The translations under genes were made by a program, and so were the position numbers. From positions 1 to 37,960 of the forward strand of contig CAZSSM010000068.1 of assembly GCA_964609385.1 (NCBI GenBank): a stretch of 37,960 bases of DNA, written 5' to 3'. The stretch comes from CAZSSM01 sp964609385. Its GTDB lineage: Bacteria; Planctomycetota; Planctomycetia; Isosphaerales; Isosphaeraceae. Below are positions 23,899 through 32,480 of the stretch, one piece after another. The notes under the pieces were generated by a model. The model was not told the DNA's origin. It saw nothing but the letters and a program-made list of their open reading frames with translations, and did not search any database. Numbering within the stretch: position 1 is the stretch's first letter; each line of letters opens with the position of its first letter.

Positions 23899-26800
23899 CT
23901 ATTGAACTTGCGGTTGGGAACCCGGTCTAGATGTCGCATTAGGGTCGTTAATTCCGAGGGTCGTCCAGAAGTCCGGCCTGTCGCGGAGCGCGCGGAGTTC
24001 GGCGTCTCGGAGGATAGGTTCGACCGGGTATCCGCGCTTAACGAACTGATCGAGGACGGCGAGGGCGTCCTCGAAGCATCGGGGGTCGTCGGTCGTCTGT
24101 CCGAGGATGGTCAGGGCGCAGGCGGCGTTCTGGAGCCGCTGGGGCGTCGGGATGTGGAGGATGACCTTCACGTCGAGTCGGGCAACCGGATCGCCCTGAT
24201 GGGCACGGGCCAGGGCTCGGAGTTGGAGGGAATCAAAGTAATAGGGCGAGGAGGTCGGGAGGGACTCGGTACGTCGGAGCACCTCGACGAATCGGCCGTC
24301 ATGGAGGTCGAGTTGGGCCAGGCCGATGAGGGCTTCATGGGCGTCGTGATCGAGGCCTAAGGCATGCTCCAGGTCGTTGCGAGCGGCCTGGGGATCGCGT
24401 TCGATCCGATTGGAGGCGCGGGCGATCCAGACCCGTGGGTCCTGCGATCCGTGCCGCATGAGCTTCTCGAAGAAGGGTTCGGCCGCCTCGGGGCCGTGGA
24501 TCTTGCGGACGGCCTGGCAGAGCAGGATCTGGACATCGAGCCGATCGCGCTCGGTGATCGCCTCGTCTCGCCGGAGATCCTGGAGGATCTCCAAGGCGCG
24601 TCGGGCCTCATCGCGTCCGGGGCCTTCCAGGAGTAGGGTGGCCAGGGCCAATCGCGATTGGGGAACGACATGAGCGTGGTCCTCGGCCAGCCCGATGGCC
24701 TGCTCCAGAGCGAGCCGCGCCTCCTCAAGTCGGCCGGCCTGCGCCAGCGCCACGCCCAGGTTATGGCAGGGCCAGGGGTCCTTGGGCATCAATGCCCGGC
24801 AGGTCCGGAAGTAGCCCACCGCATCCAGCGGTCGCGACTGTTCCAGGCGGAGATAGCCGAGCATGAAGGCATTCCAGAACAGGTTGGGGTCCTTCTGGAA
24901 CGAAGCAGTCAGGTGGATCTCAGCGCGCTCCGTGTCGCCACGGGCCTGGAAGAACGTCCCGACCAAGTAATGGTCTTGCGCCGATGCGATGGGGGTGACC
25001 TGGGCGGTCCGACGATCGGCGTCGGCTTTGGCCGACAAGCCGAGCCGTTGGTCGTACTCGCTGCGTTGGAGGTAGAGCACGTAACTGGGTGTGGGGTCGA
25101 TCCGCTCGGCCTGATCGAGCCAGGCGATGGCCTCCCAGTGGACACGCTGATATGTCGAGGGGTGAACCTGTCGATCGCGGAGCAGGAACAGTCGAGCGCG
25201 GGTCCAGATGAGGATCAACTCGGCGAGCTGTTCGCGGAGTTCAACCTGCTGATCGGGTTGGAGGTTGCGGACGCGGGGCAACCGGTCCCAATTCGGGTCG
25301 TCGTCGAGGTGATAGCTCTGGAAGATCTTCTGGGCCGAGGCGATCCCGGCCTTGAGGGTGGATCGATCGCCACCGGAGACCGTATTGAGGGCGTACTGGA
25401 GCCGGGGCATCCGCTGCTGGAGCTGGCTGAAGGCAAGCTGGGCCTCGCGATCGGCCATCGCATCGCGCAAGGTGACGATGCTGAGGATTAAGCCAATGAC
25501 CATGATGATGGCCAGCATGGCGATGCTGGTGGAGCTGGAAAGCCCCGGGTGGCGTCGCGTCCATTTCAGGACGCGTTCGCGGAGACTGGGTTCGGGCACA
25601 TGCCGAAGCGGACGATCGTGGAGTTGGTGCTCGAGGTCTTCGGCCAACTCGCGGGCGCGGCTGTAACGTCGTTCGGGATTGGGGTCCAACGCCTTGGCCA
25701 AGATCGCTTCGAGTCCTCGCGAGGCTTGGGGGCAGAACTGGCGGAGCGAGGGCGCTTCGCGACTCCGCTCGATCCACATCTCGTGGAGGGTCACCGAGAG
25801 ATCCTGCGACTCAGGGGGCTCGCAGAAAGGGAGCACGCCGGAAATCATCTCGAAGATGATCAGGCCCAGCGAGTAGATGTCGGATCGCTCATCGACGACC
25901 TCCGGGCCAATGGAGTTCGATTGATCGAAGGCTTCGAGGTGTTCAGGGGCCATGTAGGGCAGGGTTCCGCCGAGCATCGCCCGCTCGCCGTCGCCGTCCT
26001 GAGGGTCGGTCTCGGCGGCGAGGTTGAAATCGAGCAACATTGGTGTCCCGTCGGCGGCGATCAGGACGTTGGACGGTTTCAGGTCGCGGTGCAGCAGGCC
26101 GCGATTGTGGGCGTGCTCAAGCGCCTCAGCCAGCCGCGCGCCGATCCACATGCCCGAACGGATGAAGTTGTTTTGCAACAGGAACCGACGGGCCGGCTGG
26201 AGTTCGGCATCGACGTCGGTTTGGGTCGCCTCCGTTGGCAGTTCGACTTCGGATGGGGTCTCCGGGTTGTCGCACATCCAGGCCGGGGGGGGGGGGGGGG
26301 GGCGCGGCGGCGGGGGGGGGGGGGGGGGCGCGGAGGGGGCGNNNNNNNNNNCCGAGGGCGATCGCCCTCGGCGGAGCGCTCGTCGACGGTGAATCGAAGG
26401 GCGGCCCATCGAGGTCGGCGGTCGGATAGGCCAAGCGAGAGGCTGCGCGTCGCGAACGGATCCAGTTCCAGACCGATTGGAAAAGTGGGCGTTCAGCCGT
26501 CTCTGCCGTCGAGGCGGAGACGTTCGATCCTCCTGGTCGAGCCGAGTCGCTGGATGGAATGGGTTGACTGCTTGCGGTGTTGTGACTGGCCTGACGGTCC
26601 TTCGCGCGTCGGTTAGACCCGGCGTGGGTCCGATGCATCGCCTCCAGGGACGGGTTACCGACGCGGTCCAGGGCGTGGACGAGGCTGCGACCGGTCAGTC
26701 GACTGGTCATGCCCGGCCGGACGTGAGCCCCGGTCGACTCCAGGAGTCGGGCCAGGTCGGCGCCTCCGAAGTAGGGCATGCACATGATCCGGAGGCGGGT

Positions 26801-27508
26801 CTCCGGATCGTCCAGGGCCGAATAGATCGGCATAATGTGGGTGTGTTGGAGCCGGGCCAGCATCCGGGGTTCCCGCCCCAAGGCCTGGCTGATCTTGATG
26901 GCCACGTAGCGTCGGTTGAGACTGAGTTGCTCGGCAAGGAAGACGCGCGCGAAGGCGCCTCGGCCTAGTTCGCGGATCAAGCAGAAATCGCTGATGACCT
27001 GGCCAGATTCGGGGAAGGCCGGCTCGGTCGGGGCGGCCGCGGCCAGCGAGTCGGGCCGAATTCGAGAGTAGCCCTGTGTCCGATCCAACGGCGGATCGTC
27101 GGTCCAGGCGGGATCGTCGAAGTTCAGCGACGAGACCGGGCCCGACGCATCGGGCTGGTCGTCGGTGGTCCGAATCGAGGCTTCGCCGAAGAGGTGGGCG
27201 ACCGAGAGCGAGTCGGCGCCTGGGCTGAGTTGCAGGGGGATCTCCGAATCACCGTCGGGGTTCCAGCAGAAGGCCGAAGCTGCATAGGACGTGGCGTTGG
27301 AGAGGTGGATCCCGCCGAGGTCGCTGGTGCTCGACTCGGGTTTCGCGGTCCTCGACGCCGCTTGGTCTCGGCCCGGCTCGTCGCGATCCGAAGGTCTCGC
27401 CGGTCCGTTCGAGATGGGACCTGCCTCGGTTGACGCATCAAGGTTTGGTGCGAAGGGGTCCGGAAGGCTCCGATCTTCCGAGGAGGATGGGGGGAGCGCG
27501 CGCCTCAT
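23899..27508 (-). CDS. Ser/Thr protein kinase with TPR tail, interrupted by an assembly gap
   Basis: A disordered N-terminus of about 170 residues leads to the kinase N-lobe: ELGRGAFARVFLAEQ (Gly loop) and YVAIKIS (ATP-binding Lys). About 190 residues of low complexity, including the gap, split the two lobes. The C-lobe has LLHRDLKPSNVLI, LLDFNLAAE (DFN for DFG), GGTLPYMAPEHL and DERSDIYSLGLIIFEM. A transmembrane helix (IAMLAIIMVIGLILSIV) follows, then a TPR region of about 500 residues (LGVALAQAGRLEEARLALEQA). This is a common planctomycete design for a membrane-bound signalling kinase. ATG 27508 has AGGA about 8 bases upstream. The frame does not pass through the 10 Ns and the poly-G tracts, so length and sequence there are unreliable. 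Confidence 0.87.
26283..26351. other. Poly-G tracts and 10-N gap, low-quality sequence
   Basis: Long G runs at about 26284-26302 and 26312-26328 end in 10 Ns at 26342-26351. They translate as artificial Pro runs on the minus strand, and the frames on the two sides disagree. This looks like a failed contig end rather than real sequence. Confidence 0.8.
26352..26371. repeat. 20-bp perfect palindrome at the gap edge
   Basis: CCGAGGGCGA is followed directly by its complement TCGCCCTCGG, so the site can fold into a strong hairpin. It sits inside the kinase coding sequence, touching the Ns. It may have caused the sequencing failure or be an assembly fold-back. Confidence 0.7.
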
Positions 27509-27816
27509 AATCGAATTCCTAATCAATTCGGATATGGGATCCTGCGATGGGCCGGGATGCAGGGGATCGCCCGGTCCGAACCGGTTCCTGGCCGCTCCGG
27601 TCCAATCCGATCCCACTCAAGCAGGCTAGATCCTGCAGCCGTTGCAGTCAGGCCGATCGCCGGAGAGATGGGGCCAGATCGTCCCAAGGCGATGCCAATT
27701 CGCGACATCGTGCGAAACGAACTAGGCTTTCGTGTACGCGGCTCAGTCCGGGTGGCGCGGATGCTTGTGGTGTGGCCGACTCCGGGGCTGGTAAGTGAGC
27801 GTGAGGGATTTCAGCG
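27509..27816. other. 308-bp divergent intergenic region
   Basis: It separates the kinase and HD-GYP starts. AGGAATTCGATT and GAGGG ribosome-binding sites lie at its two ends. I see no clear promoter pair, repeat or gene. Confidence 0.5.
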
Positions 27817-29565
27817 ATGACTTTCGGAGAGAGCAACACATTCCTGGTGGTCTCCGACCCGAACGAACAACCCTCGACGATCCGGTTCCATGAGGGAGAG
27901 TTCCGCGATCAGAACGCCTTGGCCGCTGAGCTTTCGCATGAGTTCCACGCGCCGGTGAGCGTAATAGAACGGGGGCGTCTGCGCTGGTGTGGCCATTCGC
28001 ACGGGCCGTTGCCGGGCTTGCCGTCGACCGAGGCGTGCCTGGCCGCGACGGTGGCCGTCTCGGGTCCGCGCCTCGATCAGACGGCTTTGCTCCGACCCGA
28101 TCCGCCGGACTCGGAGTTGCCGACCTGGCTGGTGATCCCGATCGCAATCACCCCAGCGATTCCAGCCCAGTATCTGGTCGTCGTCGGGTTTGCCACCTGG
28201 ATCGGGCCATCGTCGCCCGGCCTGCCCGAGCCTAAGTCCTCCGAACCGCTAACGCCTGGAGCATCGGGTGGCGACCAGATCATCTGGGGCCCCCCCTGCC
28301 CTGATCCGGCCCTACGCGCCTGGGGCGAGGCAGTGGCCTTGCGGATGACCGAGTCGTCGGCCCTGGAAATCCCAGCGGCCATGTCTACTCGAGAGGACTT
28401 CCAGCAGGTTGCGATGGACGAGGTCCTGCCGCTCTTGGAGCAGTTTGCCCAACGGTTGCGGATCTCCGATTCGTCGAGGAACTATCAGCGCGACGTTAGC
28501 ACGCGACTCCGAGACGCCCTGAACGTTGGGGTCATCGCTTGGGTCCCGCGCAACCCGCGGCACGATCCGATCGTCGTGGGCGACCTCCAGGGAGAGCCGG
28601 CCTGTGCCGAGACGGTCCGGCGGATCGTCGACACGCTCCCCAGTGAGATCAAGGTTTATGCCGGGACCGATCCGGATGGGGTGCACTTCGTCGCCGCGAC
28701 GGCCGACACCGAGCACGGTCTCGGGTGGCTCTTGGCCTTGGGTCCGAAGGACCGGATGCCCTTGACGGTCGAGCGGGGCGTGGTGCTGGCCACCGCCGCG
28801 TCGTTGATCTCGGCCCAGCAGTCCAACGCGCGTACCTACCTCGAGATGAAGGATCTCTTGATCGGGGTCTTCCGCGCCCTGACCTCGGCCATCGACGCCA
28901 AGGATCCTTACACCGCCGGTCATTCCGAGCGGGTGGCGCGGATCGCGAGCCGGCTCGGCGTCGAACTGGGTATGTCCAGTACCGAGCGGGGCGACCTCTA
29001 CCTGATGGGCTTGCTCCACGATATCGGCAAAATCGGCATCGATGATCAGGTGCTGAAGAAGCGCGGCCCGCTCGATGACGAAGAGTTTCAGCACATCCAA
29101 CAGCACGTCCGGATCGGGGTCGAGATCCTGAAGGATCTTAAGAAGCTCAGCCACCTGTTACCCGGCGTGGAGGGCCACCACGAGTCCCTGGACGGGTCGG
29201 GCTACCCCAACGGGCTCATCGGCGAGGAGATCCCGTGGCCGGCTCGGATCTTGGCAGTCGCCGACAGCTACGACGCGATGGCCAGCAACCGCCCTTATCG
29301 GCGACGGCTCTCCACGGAGCGTCTGCAACAGATCTTCCGTGATGGCGCTGGCAAGCAGTGGGATCGTCGTGTTGTCGAAGCCCTCTTCTCCTGCTTCCAC
29401 GAGATCGAAGCGATCCAGAACCGTGGTCAGGGGACTGGTCGCAGCTTGGTTTCGCATGTCGACAACACGATGGGTCGTGAGCAGGTTGCCCCGGAACTGC
29501 GTGGCGAACGATCGGGCAAAGAGCCGGGTAGCAGTTACCGGAATTTCTTCGGTCGAGGACGCTGA
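27817..29565 (+). CDS. HD-GYP domain protein (probable cyclic-di-GMP phosphodiesterase)
   Basis: 582 residues. Residues 1-200 match nothing I recognise. Residues about 210-335 look like a GAF-type sensor fold (RLRDALNVGVIAWVPR, GLGWLLALGPKDRMPLTV). The HD-GYP domain starts near residue 345: SAIDAKDPYTAGHSERVARIA, then H401-D402 in LLHDIGKIGI, VLKKRGPLDDEEF, GHHESLDGSGYPNGL (GYP at 462-464), ILAVADSYDAMASNRPYR and a normal end. All metal-binding residues I know of are present, so it should hydrolyse cyclic-di-GMP. There is no membrane segment. The start has GAGGG about 9 bases upstream. It is divergent from the kinase gene, and its 3' end overlaps the next gene's 3' end by 31 bp. Confidence 0.92.
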   Translation: MTFGESNTFLVVSDPNEQPSTIRFHEGEFRDQNALAAELSHEFHAPVSVIERGRLRWCGHSHGPLPGLPSTEACLAATVAVSGPRLDQTALLRPDPPDSELPTWLVIPIAITPAIPAQYLVVVGFATWIGPSSPGLPEPKSSEPLTPGASGGDQIIWGPPCPDPALRAWGEAVALRMTESSALEIPAAMSTREDFQQVAMDEVLPLLEQFAQRLRISDSSRNYQRDVSTRLRDALNVGVIAWVPRNPRHDPIVVGDLQGEPACAETVRRIVDTLPSEIKVYAGTDPDGVHFVAATADTEHGLGWLLALGPKDRMPLTVERGVVLATAASLISAQQSNARTYLEMKDLLIGVFRALTSAIDAKDPYTAGHSERVARIASRLGVELGMSSTERGDLYLMGLLHDIGKIGIDDQVLKKRGPLDDEEFQHIQQHVRIGVEILKDLKKLSHLLPGVEGHHESLDGSGYPNGLIGEEIPWPARILAVADSYDAMASNRPYRRRLSTERLQQIFRDGAGKQWDRRVVEALFSCFHEIEAIQNRGQGTGRSLVSHVDNTMGREQVAPELRGERSGKEPGSSYRNFFGRGR

Positions 29566-30860
29566 GGACCTTGGGTGACCGAGCGGCCCACGTCGACGTC
29601 TTGGGATCGGACTCGGGACTGGGAAGGGTGTGCGAGCATGGATGAAAAGGGTGGGGCATCAGGTCGGTCCGAAGGCGGTTCGGTCACGACGATGGGTCGG
29701 ACGATTGAACCGAACGCGCCGGTCATCCGGACGATCAGGCGATCGAACGCATTTCGATAGAGCTGTGCCTCCAACTCCGGTGAGGGCTTCGCCTGGTCAC
29801 CGCCCTCGAAGGCCAACGGCGGGCGATAATTTGGGGGGAGTGGGACTTCGGTCCTGCTGCTCACCAGGCGTTGGCTTACGCGGCTGAGACCATCAAAGAC
29901 GGTGATGCGCGCTAACAGATCGGCTGTTCGCGATCGGGTATTGAGGTAGTACCGTCCGCGTTGCTCGTCCAGTTGGATCGCAATCCGGAATCGAGCTGAT
30001 CGCTCCCAGATCGCTACGAGGTCGGGATGATTCGGCGCGGGTAGCCACGGCTTCTCATACCCCACAATCCGCAGCGTCGACGCCAATGCTTTCAGGTAAC
30101 GGTCGGCGGTCCCGAGCCAGAAAGACCCCGTCGGTGTCTCGATTTGGAGGCCTCGACGCGCCGCGATCGCCTCGGCCAATCGTGATGCTTCGGCGATCTG
30201 GTCGGGATCGATCGGAACTTCTGGCAGATCACCCGGCCCGAAGATCACACCGATCTCGACCAATCCCGCCTCATCGTGGCCGTAGGCCAAAGCATCCTCG
30301 GCACGTTGGAGGCGGTTAGCCACCCACCGGCGTTGGATGCTTTGGAGGGCTTGGCGGATCGCCGAACAATGGATGCGCCAATCCGGTTCCTCCCGAGCCG
30401 ATTCGAGCATGTTTCGGCCCCGGAGGAGCAAGGACGCGGAATCGCTCGCCGGATCACGGGTCTGATCCAGATAGTCGGCGACCGCATCGGCGAAGTAGGC
30501 CGACCGCTCCAGTTGGAGTTCCTCGATTCGGGATGCCGAAGAGGAACTCTCCGGTCGTTGCGTTTCGAGTTGAAGCGTTTGATCGATCGCGGTGATGGCC
30601 GCCGACCAGTCGGAGCGGTCCGCAGCCTGCTGGGCCCGTTGAAGCAACTCGTGTTGCTGACGCTCGAGTTGGGCGCGATTGTGAGCCGCGGAACGTTGCC
30701 AACTGATATGCACCAAGCCGACCAGAACCAGGCTGGATAGGACCAACAGCATGGTGGCCCAATGCCGAGGCCATTGACGTCGAGGCGTCCGCCATCGTCG
30801 TGAATGTAGCGGGGTCCCGATCGACGTCGGGCGCGGGGCTCGGCGGAGCGATCGCGTCAT
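29535..30860 (-). CDS. Membrane-anchored protein of unknown function
   Basis: About 441 residues from ATG 30860. A basic N-terminus is followed by one transmembrane helix (ATMLLVLSSLVLVGLVHISW) at about residues 35-55, then a long helical, probably coiled-coil region (NRAQLERQQHELLQRAQQAADRSD) and TPR-like helices (WSAAITAIDQTLQLE). A C-terminal mixed domain (RIAIQLDEQRGRYYLNTR) ends in a Pro/Arg-rich tail. The frame is open to 30962 with another ATG at 30947; neither start has a good ribosome-binding site. The length and regular composition argue for a real gene although no family is recognised. The type II topology puts most of the protein outside the cytoplasm. Confidence 0.65.
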   Translation of the reverse strand: MTRSLRRAPRPTSIGTPLHSRRWRTPRRQWPRHWATMLLVLSSLVLVGLVHISWQRSAAHNRAQLERQQHELLQRAQQAADRSDWSAAITAIDQTLQLETQRPESSSSASRIEELQLERSAYFADAVADYLDQTRDPASDSASLLLRGRNMLESAREEPDWRIHCSAIRQALQSIQRRWVANRLQRAEDALAYGHDEAGLVEIGVIFGPGDLPEVPIDPDQIAEASRLAEAIAARRGLQIETPTGSFWLGTADRYLKALASTLRIVGYEKPWLPAPNHPDLVAIWERSARFRIAIQLDEQRGRYYLNTRSRTADLLARITVFDGLSRVSQRLVSSRTEVPLPPNYRPPLAFEGGDQAKPSPELEAQLYRNAFDRLIVRMTGAFGSIVRPIVVTEPPSDRPDAPPFSSMLAHPSQSRVRSQDVDVGRSVTQGPQRPRPKKFR

Positions 30861-30957
30861 TGGACAAAAGGGATGAGGGTTAGAGATCCCGCCTCGCGTC
30901 ACCTCCGACGCGAAGGCCTCTCTGATAGAATTGTTGGTCGGCCGCATGCATTTCAAG

Positions 30958-30977
30958 ACCACTCGACCTCGAGTGGT
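30958..30977. repeat. 20-bp inverted repeat
   Basis: ACCACTCGA-CC-TCGAGTGGT is a perfect 9-bp inverted repeat between the hydrolase-fold gene and the membrane-anchored gene, about 100 bp upstream of the latter's ATG. It could be an operator or a hairpin; no U-tract follows on either strand. Confidence 0.5.
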
Positions 30978-31109
30978 TGGGGTACAACGTTCAACTGTTA
31001 GGTTTAGGGCGGTTTTGGGGATCGCGGGCTTCTGTCGGTTCGGCTGTGAATTCGGTCTTTTTGGGCGGCCGTCTCCGCAGTTTGACGCTCGGTCGCTCGC
31101 TTTGGAATC

Positions 31110-32147
31110 TCAGAGGTCGACTGAGGGATCCAACAAGCAGTGGCCCATGAGCCAGGCGTCGATTTCGGCGAGCATGGACGTGGTGACGCGTCGGGCCGTT
31201 GGGAAGCTCTGGCATGTCACGTCGAGCCCGGCATCGCAGAGCAGTTCGGCGAATTGCATAGTCTTGAGGGTCGCCGACGGGTTTCGGTGCCGCCCCTGTT
31301 GGATCAGGACGGGTAGCCCCCGTAGGGAGTCGAAGCGTCGGAGCAGGCCGCGATGGCGGGGACGCCACCCGTTAATCGCGACGATGCCTGCAAATCGGTC
31401 GGGATGCGCCAGACCCAAGCGATAGGCAGGCACAGCGCCCTCGCCGAAACCGATCAGGAAGATCCGGGTTGGGTCGTAGTTCAGAGAGCCGTTGACTTCC
31501 TGCAAGGTGTCGAAGACGGCTGTCTCGATCCGATCGAAGCCGTCGCGTTGCCCCAGTTCGACGTGGGCGCGGAATTGCTCGCGACCGGGGCTCTCGGGGA
31601 GCGACGGGGCGTCGGATTCCGACTCCACGCGAACCTCTGAGCGAGCCGGATCGACTGCCTGAGCCGTTTGTTGGCGGGATGTTTTATATTCAGAGCGAGT
31701 CTCCCAACCGAACCCGCACGCATCAATCTTCTCGTCATTGGACAACGATTCGGGACCGCGCAGGCAGAGCGCTAGGTAATTGCGCCAACTCACCTCGGGG
31801 AGCCGCGCCTGGATTTGCCGCTCGTGGCTGGCACGGTCGTGAAAGACGATCAGCAAGGGATAGGGGTAGTTCGGCTCGTAATGCCGGGGGATGAACCAGG
31901 CGTCGGCTAGACCGTCCGGTGCACGTGTCGGCACGGAGATTTCAGAACGCCAGTATCCATCCATCGCACGGGCTCCAAGGTGTCGATTCGCGAGTCGCAG
32001 GCAGGTTTCGATCGAAGGAGGCGGCCGACCCCAAGGCAAGGATAGTCCCGCTGTTGTAGGGCATGGACGACGCGGTCGGCGGGAGTTCAGCAACCAAGTC
32101 AGGCCGCTGAAGGTGACGGGTTCATCGCGGTTGGGGCTGGTCGTCAT
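31110..32147 (-). CDS. Alpha/beta-hydrolase-fold protein lacking the catalytic triad
   Basis: About 345 residues with the carboxylesterase/phospholipase fold. There is a strand and oxyanion region in YPLLIVFHDRASHE, the nucleophile elbow IFLIGFGEGAVPAYRLGLAHP, then FAGIVAINGW, PVLIQQGRHRNP and LDVTCQSFPTARRVTTSMLAEIDAWL. The elbow is G-F-G-E-G where active enzymes have G-x-S-x-G (Gly codon at 31443-31445). The acid position after GRHRN is not Asp, and the usual GH before the last helix is RR. All three catalytic residues seem lost while the fold is intact. The start is uncertain: ATG 32147 is chosen, with an in-frame TTG at 32201 and a later ATG near residue 62. The function may be binding rather than hydrolysis. 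Confidence 0.8.
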   Translation of the reverse strand: MTTSPNRDEPVTFSGLTWLLNSRRPRRPCPTTAGLSLPWGRPPPSIETCLRLANRHLGARAMDGYWRSEISVPTRAPDGLADAWFIPRHYEPNYPYPLLIVFHDRASHERQIQARLPEVSWRNYLALCLRGPESLSNDEKIDACGFGWETRSEYKTSRQQTAQAVDPARSEVRVESESDAPSLPESPGREQFRAHVELGQRDGFDRIETAVFDTLQEVNGSLNYDPTRIFLIGFGEGAVPAYRLGLAHPDRFAGIVAINGWRPRHRGLLRRFDSLRGLPVLIQQGRHRNPSATLKTMQFAELLCDAGLDVTCQSFPTARRVTTSMLAEIDAWLMGHCLLDPSVDL

Positions 32148-32480
32148 CTCGGCCGTCGACGACGTGGTCAAGTACGAATTTGGGGACGGCGACGCGACCA
32201 AAACACGACGTTCATCCCGACGGAGATGATCCGGGCGATGGCCCCGTCAGTGTCATAGCGACGTCTGGCAGGGCGCCGAAATCTCCAAAACATCGCACGA
32301 TCCGTCAAGGATTTCTCTTATCTTCGAGAATCGCGAAGGATCGGTCAACGAGTGCCCGACGGCTTGAAGAAGGTCGGCGCCCTAGGTCTGTTACGATCGG
32401 TCGCACTTGGCTAGCCTGCCCATCCGATCCAGGCCGGACTGGGTGTTGTAGGGAGACATCCGACCAAGCGATCGGCCCGA
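32148..32480. other. 333-bp intergenic region
   Basis: It lies between the CARDB protein's stop and the hydrolase-fold protein's start, both on the minus strand. It should hold the promoter of the latter. A small GATCG-GCC-CGATC hairpin near 32470 has no U-tract. Nothing else is seen. Confidence 0.5.

Noticed and set aside
24658..26616. Long plus-strand open frames opposite the kinase-TPR gene
   Set aside because: They shadow the kinase and TPR codons, have no family motif and one runs through the poly-G and N region.
28312..29154. 280-codon minus-strand open frame opposite the HD-GYP gene
   Set aside because: It is antisense to the conserved HD-GYP domain and has no recognisable domain.
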